Assembly (NCBI GenBank): GCA_026770595.1
Contig: MU634490.1
Location: 1-11,884, forward strand
Origin: Ochromonadaceae sp. CCMP2298
Taxonomy: Eukaryota > Sar > Synurophyceae > Ochromonadales > Ochromonadaceae
Length of the DNA stretch: 11,884 nt
Direction: 5' to 3'
The stretch's first letter is position 1, and each line of letters begins with the position of its first letter. Positions 7,224 to 11,884 of the stretch are shown in pieces. The position numbers were made by a program, and so were the translations under genes. Below the pieces are notes generated by a model that was not told where the DNA came from, made no database searches, and was given only the letters and a program-made list of their open reading frames with translations.

Positions 7224-8544
7224 ATGAATCTTTGTAGGCGGGGCGGCCTACCAGAACGATCTCGTCGAGGGGCAGTGGGCGAGAGACATGATGCACGGAC
7301 AAGGAGTGCTCACGTACAGCAACGGCAGCCGCTGCGAGGGGCAGTGGGAGGAGGACAAGATGCACGGGCTCGGTACCAAGCGGTGGGCCAATGGCGACAG
7401 CTACACAGGGCAGTTGGAGGGGAGCCTGAAACACGGCCAAGGGCTGTTCACGACGAGCAGTGGCTACAGCTACGAGGGGCAGTGGGCGAAAGACAAGATG
7501 CACGGACAAGGAGTGCTCACGGACAGCAGCGGCGACCGCTACGAGGGGCTGTGGGAGGAGGACAAGATGCACGGACAAGGAGTGCTCACGTACATCAATG
7601 GCGACAGCTAAACGGGGCAGTGGGAGGGGGGCAAGAAGCACGGGCTCGGTACCAAGCGGTGGACCAATGGTGACAGCTACACGGGGCAGTGGGAGGGGGA
7701 CAAGATGCACGGGCTCGGTACCAAGCGGTGGGCCAATGGTGACAGCTACGAGGGGAAGTGGGCGAGAGACAAGATGCACGGACAAGGAGTGCTCATGGAC
7801 ATCAATGGCGACAGCTGCAGGGGCAGTGGGAGGAGGTCACGATGCACGGGCTCGGTACCAAGCGGTGGACCGATGGCGACAGCTACACGGGGCAGTGGGA
7901 GGAGGACACGATGCGCGGACAAGGAGTGCTCGTGTTCAACAACGGCACCCGCTACGACGAGCAGTGGGAGGAGGGCAAGATGCACGGGCTCGGTACCAAG
8001 CGGTGGACCTATGGCGACAGCTGCACGGGGCAGTGGGAGGGGGGCAAGAAGCACGGACAAGGAGTGCTCGTGTTCAACAACGGCACCCGCTACGACGAGC
8101 AGTGGGAGGAGGGCAAGATGCACGGGCTCGGTACCAAGCGGTGGACCAATGGTGACAGCTGCACGGGGCAGTGGGAGAAGGACAGTACGACCAAGGGGAC
8201 TGTGTTGAACAAGCAGTACGACCCTGATGGGAAGGTCATCCTGAATGTGCAATTCCTCAGCTGGAACGGCAATCTTGATGAGTCGGGTTGGATTAAGGTT
8301 GCCAACATTCCTGAGTACCAAGCCCTCTTCCCCGCTATAGAGATCGCAGGTCAACAAGAGCATCATCTACGGAGTGCACATCTGGCAGCCTTTCAACTAC
8401 AAGGTGGAGAGGTACGATACGTTGCGGAAGTCGTACTTATGCAGTACGAGCATCTACGATCGGGAAACCAAAGAACTGAAATTTTCGAGTTTACCCATGC
8501 TCAGGTGTGAGCATATGTGTTGCACAGACTCCATCATGCGATAG
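7224..8544 (+). CDS. MORN-repeat protein, ~14 repeats plus C-terminal domain
   Basis: MORN repeats form beta-hairpin rods that bind lipids or partner proteins, typically at membranes and the cytoskeleton. From about 7264, some 14 units of 23 residues (69 bp) follow one another with the core EGQWEEDKMHGLGTKRW or GQGVL..NGDSY. After the last unit come DPDGKVILNVQFLSWNGNLD, then NKSIIYGVHIWQPFNYKVER and LPMLRCEHMCC, ending at TAG 8542-8544. That C-terminal domain is not one I recognise. The frame shifts by one base near 7819, where sister repeats read cacgggg but this one cagggg, and returns to the first frame at 8349-8350. TAA 7609 replaces the conserved Tyr codon TAC of unit 5. The start is uncertain: ATG 7224 needs a shift, while ATG 7288 would cut the first repeat. 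Long antisense and third-frame ORFs here are by-products of the repeat. Confidence 0.82.
7889..8164 (+). repeat. 138-bp duplication, two tandem copies, within the MORN array
   Basis: Copies 7889-8026 and 8027-8164 each hold two MORN units (one GVLVFNNGTRY type, one GLGTKRW type) and differ at only a handful of positions, mostly near the left end. The other units are more diverged. The last four repeats therefore arose by a recent double-unit duplication. Confidence 0.8.
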
Positions 8545-8671
8545 AGGGATCTGCGTGGTAGAATGATTTTCTAAAACCGAGGAACCTTTTTAAAATTGTA
8601 TGCACATTTAACAAGTGCCGCCTTAAATCGCTGTAGATTCATTAAATGCGCGCCTTACCTTCACTAGTCGT

Positions 8672-8760
8672 CTCCAAGCCGGAATCGAACTCGCCTGTCC
8701 TTGCTCCCAGCTCGCAGCTTCAACCATTTCCCAGCTCGCCGCTAGGCCAGCTAGCCAGCG
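8672..8760 (-). ncRNA. tRNA-like sequence or tRNA-derived SINE (A and B boxes)
   Basis: On the minus strand TGGCCTAGCGG (8749-8739) matches the RNA polymerase III A box exactly. GTTCGATTCC (8690-8681) matches the B box core. The two are about 59 nt apart, which is too far for an ordinary tRNA but right for a type II (Leu/Ser) tRNA with a long variable arm. The T-stem does not pair well and I cannot draw a clean acceptor or anticodon arm. A 9-mer gagctggga is duplicated inside. A decayed tRNA gene or a tRNA-derived SINE head is more likely than a working tRNA. Confidence 0.35.
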
Positions 8761-9391
8761 CGAGAATGTGTGCGCTACTTGCGCCCTGGCGAATATAGAG
8801 CACCCTACAGTGGATGAGTGTGGTCTGGGCGCCTCCGCCGCAGGGGGATTCCCCCGCCTAAACGAGAGGGTGGCCTCTGAATCGTGGATGCGCGCAAAAT
8901 GGGATTACCTTTACAGGTGACTCGTCTACTTCGCGCTGCCTCCTATCGGGACTCCTTGCCCCCAGCGCCTGCAGGTTCTGCAGCAGGCGTTTGTGCAGTT
9001 CTATCTCGCCCATCGCTGCGGACAGTCGATCCTCGCTGTGAAAAGTGGATTCACTTCACTGTCCGTGTCGTCCGTATATAAATTTTGCAAGTTCTATAAC
9101 CCCTGCTTATCTGCATAGGGTAGGTTTCAAATACATTATAGGGTTAGGGTTACCTAATAGTGATTGATTGATCTGTCATCCACACGTGCACGCAGGCTTA
9201 GCAAGGACAATACTGGCAGCGTTCATGGAGGGGGTGGCAGGATTTTGCGCGCCTAGAGCAGTGAGATGCGATCATGGCTGCGCAAGTGTGGATGTGGGGT
9301 ACTTTATGATGACCGCTCAGGGTACTTGCTGGAGTGCCTTTATGACAGGTATGTAATAAGTGTGTTTCAGAATTTATATTCCATGATCTAT

Positions 9392-9431
9392 ATACTATCA
9401 TACTTTCATACTATCATACTATCATACTATC
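9392..9431. repeat. 8-bp tandem repeat (atactatc) x5
   Basis: There are five consecutive copies of atactatc with a single substitution in copy 2. Confidence 0.85.
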
Positions 9432-9441
9432 AGGGTTAGAA

Positions 9442-9498
9442 ACGAGTCATCAACACGAGTCATCAACACGAGTCATCGACACGAGTCATCGACACGAG
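9442..9498. repeat. 13-bp tandem repeat (acgagtcatcaac) x4.4
   Basis: Copies start at 9442, 9455, 9468 and 9481, with a partial copy at 9494. Copies 3 and 4 share an a-to-g change, which shows stepwise duplication. The array directly abuts the 3' end of the transposase remnant and supplies its stop codon. Confidence 0.85.
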
Positions 9499-9815
9499 AC
9501 GCTGTACCGAATGGTTGCCTTTGACATGACATTGGCGTAGAAGAGGCTGACATCCCTGTATAGAGACTCCCACACATTCACTATCATGACATTATACGCA
9601 TCTCCATGACGAGTAACTGTTTCCCTGTTGAGTCCAGTAAGTGTTATGATGTGCCCAGGTGTCAGTCCCGAATTCAAAAGGAACAACAAACCCACAGCCG
9701 TCCCCTTCTTTATCCGGAATTGCGCAAAGAGGGTTTCTCTAAACATGCTCCACCTCCTTTTGCAACAGCCGGCACGACCGTAGCATCACCACTTAGCGCC
9801 AGCACAGCAAGGTAC
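9486..9815 (-). mobile_element. Transposase N-terminal remnant, ISXO2/Merlin-like
   Basis: The open part from 9746 reads MFRETLFAQFRIKKGTAVG, then a helix-turn-helix-like LTPGHIITLTGLNRETVTRH and VWESLYRDV. Upstream in the same frame is CCAGAKW-stop-CYGRAGCCKRRWS, which has the layout of the zinc ribbon (C..C, W.C.....C.KR.S) at the N-terminus of ISXO2/IS1016/Merlin transposases. The two parts are joined across an in-frame TGA at 9788-9786. In those enzymes the ribbon is followed by a hydrophobic helix and an HTH, as here. The DDE catalytic domain is absent, because the frame ends in the 13-bp minisatellite after SVSCR. It is a dead fragment. The family assignment rests on pattern memory only. 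Confidence 0.4.
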
Positions 9816-9888
9816 TAGGCCGATGCAACGGTAAAAAGCATCGTCTGATAATCATTCGTTCATTCCACTTCGTTTTTGTCTCATTTCT

Positions 9889-10082
9889 GTCTTTGATTTC
9901 ATCTTGCATTTAAACAAATAACAAAACCAACCGATACTGCAGCGGTGGAGTTCAAGACCCCAGTGAAGAAGAATCAGTATGATTTCACCAAGGCATTGCT
10001 GTTAGGGTGCAAGACATCTTGCCGACAGGTCTGCGAAGAGTTTATGGTCGCAACCACAACAAATCGTCATGCCGCCATCAAA
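9889..10082 (+). CDS. Coding-like fragment, possible internal exon
   Basis: The frame reads PTDTAAVEFKTPVKKNQYDF, TKALLLGCKTSCRQVCEEFM and then ATTTNRHAAIK before TAA 10083-10085. It has a balanced, protein-like composition and no in-frame ATG near its start. The sequence just before GCG GTG GAG is ctgcag, a possible 3' splice site at 9942. The same frame resumes in the USP-like gene after 10206, so this may be an upstream exon of that gene. I do not recognise a domain. An overlap with the transposase remnant on the other strand is avoided only if the exon starts after 9815. Confidence 0.3.
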
Positions 10083-10205
10083 TAAACCAGTGCTCAACCA
10101 CAACGGAGGTCTTATTACATTACAATATTTGAATCATCACTGAGAATAAACGACAGTTTTAATTGCCTATCTCACCAGCACCTATCCCACCCGTGCCTCC
10201 TTCAG

Positions 10206-11155
10206 GGCAATCCCACCGCCGCCAACCGTTGCGACCAGAAGGACACACCTGGTCGCGTTGATGGGACGGTCCTCAATCTCTTCAGCTCCTTGGTCAGCCC
10301 TAGCCGAGAGGCAAGCATGGACGGCACAGTCGCAGAGGGGCAGGGGCTTCCTGCGCCACCGACTTTCCTCCTACTACTCCATCTCCTCCACCTCCTCCTT
10401 CTCAGGTACACTTAACATAATACATAATACACTTACACTTACTCATCTATCCTTACACTTACAAATACACATATACAAACCTTACACTTACACTTACACA
10501 ACTACCCATACACTTAAACTTACCCTTCATTTATTTACACGTGCAGGAGCAGCTTCCTCTATGCAGATTCATCCGCTACTTCCAAAAAAACGAGTTCTAC
10601 AAACACCTATACCTGCTATGTCTACGCTATTCTCCTCTGCTGTGCGCACTGTGAGAGATTCTTCAGAGCCGCTCACCAGAACATGGTAAGCTTATCAGTA
10701 CCCCGGAGCAGCAAGAAATCGTGCGACAAATGCGGGCCCGTCTCTGCTTCTGTCGCGGAGGGTGTACACAGATACTTTTGAGCGATGTTTTTGGTCTCTC
10801 TTCTCTCTGCCTGTCTACTATCTTGCACCAGGAGGAAGGTTTGATAATGGATGGGCAGCAGGACCCGCAGGAGCTCCTCCTTGCTCTGCTGGAGTATGGT
10901 TCTGTAAACGAGAGAGACCTGTTCGAGTTCAATTCGACCTATGCAAAGCATTGCCGCACAATCGGATGCTGCGGCCCTCCTCCCAGGACAGTTACAATGT
11001 CAGTTCTCGCTCTCACAATCGACCGTGATTCTCTATGCGAAAATTTTAGGCAGTTTTTAAGGCCGTTGCGCTTGGCCCCGCCGACGCAGATCCCAAGCAT
11101 GACCTTGATCCGCCTCAAGACGGCGGCAGGCTCAAGCAGCACTAGTGCATGGTCG
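10206..11155 (+). CDS. Ubiquitin carboxyl-terminal hydrolase (USP)-like, partial
   Basis: USP-family cysteine proteases remove ubiquitin from proteins. The best evidence is GLIMDGQQDPQELLLALLEYG (10837-10899), which resembles the QQDAQEFL box, followed by C-R-T-I-G-C-C and VTMSVLALTIDRDSLCENFR and QFLRPLRL, which fit the segment after the zinc-finger cysteines. Before it, YFQKNEFYKHLYLL, SPLLCAL-stop-EILQS and PEQQEIVRQMR fit the helical part that follows the catalytic Cys box. The Cys box itself (GNTCYxN) and the His box are not seen. An exon probably starts after ccttcag at 10205. A Pro-rich linker runs to an intron at 10406-10546. TGA 10652-10654 lies in frame, and one frame change falls near the TTT at 10367. 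The exon seems to end at GTATGT 11156. The call is tentative. Confidence 0.42.
10406..10546 (+). other. Probable intron (141 nt) in the USP-like gene
   Basis: The 5' site is CTCAG|GTACAC and the 3' site cacgtgcag|GAGCAG. The body is filled with acttacac-type repeats on the pyrimidine/adenine side and lacks coding potential. Splicing joins a proline-rich frame (PSPPPPPSQ) to EQLPLCRF without loss of frame. Confidence 0.55.
10425..10540. repeat. Degenerate simple repeat (acacttac / atacac)
   Basis: Irregular copies of cttacact, acacttac and atacac fill the intron. Slippage-derived low-complexity DNA with no evident role. Confidence 0.6.
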
Positions 11156-11422
11156 GTATGTGTTTCCCTCGCGTGCGCTTACAATCGTGATAACCCTTCC
11201 GCGAACCTTACCCTCTACCCACTGGGTGGCCTGGATAAGATAAGGGATCTTGGAAATGGTTGAATTCTCGTTCCGAGCAACCCATTTCACTGGTGGATCA
11301 TCGGAGCTTCTTTACTGCTGTCTTCCCTCTGCCTGAACGCGTGGCCCAGTTCCAGCCCGCGAGTGCATTTTTCCGGCCCGCATTTAGGCGACGGAAACGT
11401 TAGTTGGATTACCTCGCGTCTC

Positions 11423-11788
11423 TCACCCTCTCACGTCGCAGTGTCTCGCGCCTATTCCAACGGCCGGCGTTGGCGAGCTGGTAGCCAGGGCCTTCTTCCC
11501 CGATAGTGGAACCAGGTGCAGAATATCACTGTTTCTAAAAAGGTATGCCGGTAGCAAAGGCAGGTGCGGGCCGTCACGTGTCTTGCTGTGCGCCGCAATT
11601 TGTTGTCCGAATTTTGTCTTTACTCGCTTCTTGAGTTTTTCAACCTCATGTAGAGTGATCGCATAAATAGGTTTCTGCCGATTATCTTTCTTCGGGTGAT
11701 TCGGTTCGTCGTTCTCTGCGCCGCTAACCTCGCCGCCGCCCTCATCTGCGTGTTCGGCTGAGTGGTGTTTGCTTGCGCGGAGTGACAT
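11423..11788 (-). CDS. Unknown protein, 121 residues, intact frame
   Basis: I do not recognise the family. The first AUG is at 11788 (MSLRASKHHSAEHADEGG); a TAG lies just upstream in frame, so a longer start is unlikely. A hydrophilic, acidic and disordered N-terminus (residues 1-40) is followed by a compact-looking region IYAITLHEVEKLKKRVKTKF, GQQIAAHSK, LPLLPAYLFRNSDILHLVPL and a Gly/Ala/Pro-rich end at 11423. There are no cysteine clusters, no signal peptide and no membrane segment. It is one of only two uninterrupted genes in the window. It may continue through an intron beyond the apparent stop, which I cannot test. It converges with the USP-like gene. Confidence 0.5.
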   Translation of the reverse strand: MSLRASKHHSAEHADEGGGEVSGAENDEPNHPKKDNRQKPIYAITLHEVEKLKKRVKTKFGQQIAAHSKTRDGPHLPLLPAYLFRNSDILHLVPLSGKKALATSSPTPAVGIGARHCDVRG

Positions 11789-11884
11789 AGTGATGGAAGA
11801 AGTTTCCAAGGACGGAGAAATCTAAGAAATTCTACTTTCTATGTTTGTCGTCGATGTGTAGCTCCAAATCCCTGGGATCGCCTG

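Larger units (their letters stand above)
8545..9485. other. Gene-free stretch with repeats
   Basis: No coding frame is credible here. It holds the tRNA-like sequence, a minimal gggttagggtta motif at 9139-9150, and the 8-bp and 13-bp tandem arrays, which are listed separately. Confidence 0.45.

Noticed and set aside
7460-8208. Plus-strand ORFs of 231 and 167 codons in other frames of the MORN array
   Set aside because: Arg/Gly/Thr-rich repeats from the wrong frame; the MORN frame alone gives the conserved G-x-W-x-H-G pattern.
7012-8366. Long minus-strand ORFs (257 and 206 codons) across the MORN array
   Set aside because: They are antisense shadows of a codon-biased 69-bp repeat: Leu/Pro/Val-rich, periodic, and with no motif.
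520-8544. Simple TAA/TAG = Gln genetic code
   Set aside because: CenH3 ends at TAA and POLD3 at TAG exactly at canonical C-termini, TGA is also found in frame, and frameshifts occur in the same genes. Kept only as a question in the findings.
9139-9150. Telomere-like gggttagggtta
   Set aside because: Only two units; expected by chance in AT/GC-mixed DNA, and no further copies next to it.
8884-9356. Short plus-strand ORFs (about 62-65 codons)
   Set aside because: No protein-like composition, motif or splice context; treated as chance.

Overview
This looks like nuclear DNA of a free-living or parasitic protist, which I cannot place further. The genes are eukaryotic: a centromere-type histone H3, a DNA polymerase delta POLD3-like subunit, a MAP kinase, a MORN-repeat protein and a ubiquitin-protease-like fragment. 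There are spliceosomal introns (5' sites GTAAGT and GTACAC, 3' sites with pyrimidine tracts and CAG), no operon structure, and no ribosome-binding sites.

Layout. 1-519: gene-free, with a 15-bp inverted repeat. 520-1915 (+): POLD3-like gene, recognisable at both ends but broken by frame changes and two in-frame stops. 2178-2594 (-): intact CenH3/CENP-A-type histone, convergent with POLD3. 2595-4130: gene-free, with a short heptamer repeat, a G-rich block and 2.3 copies of a ~170-bp tandem repeat. 4131-4952 (+): an unrecognised reading frame whose C-terminal third is convincing and carries three CDK-type S/T-P-x-K/R sites. 5124-6616 (-): a MAP kinase with one clear 250-nt intron, badly degraded. 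6860-7202 (-): a small Ala/Ser/Thr-tailed protein. 7224-8544 (+): a MORN protein of about 14 repeats plus a C-terminal domain. 8545-9485: gene-free, with a tRNA-like A-box/B-box pair and two minisatellites. 9486-9815 (-): transposase remnant of ISXO2/Merlin type. 9889-10082 and 10206-11155 (+): a short coding-like piece, then a USP-like gene with introns. 11423-11788 (-): an intact unknown ORF.

The dominant oddity is that most recognisable genes are interrupted. Conserved protein sequence runs straight through TAA, TAG and TGA codons, and single-base frame changes cluster at homopolymers or short repeats. CenH3 and the 11.4-kb ORF are clean. POLD3 and CenH3 also stop where their families normally stop. 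I therefore favour gene decay and/or uncorrected read errors over a reassigned genetic code, but this is the question most worth settling. The genes do not form one pathway. POLD3 (replication), CenH3 (kinetochore assembly) and the CDK-site protein share only a loose chromosome-cycle theme, which may be coincidence.
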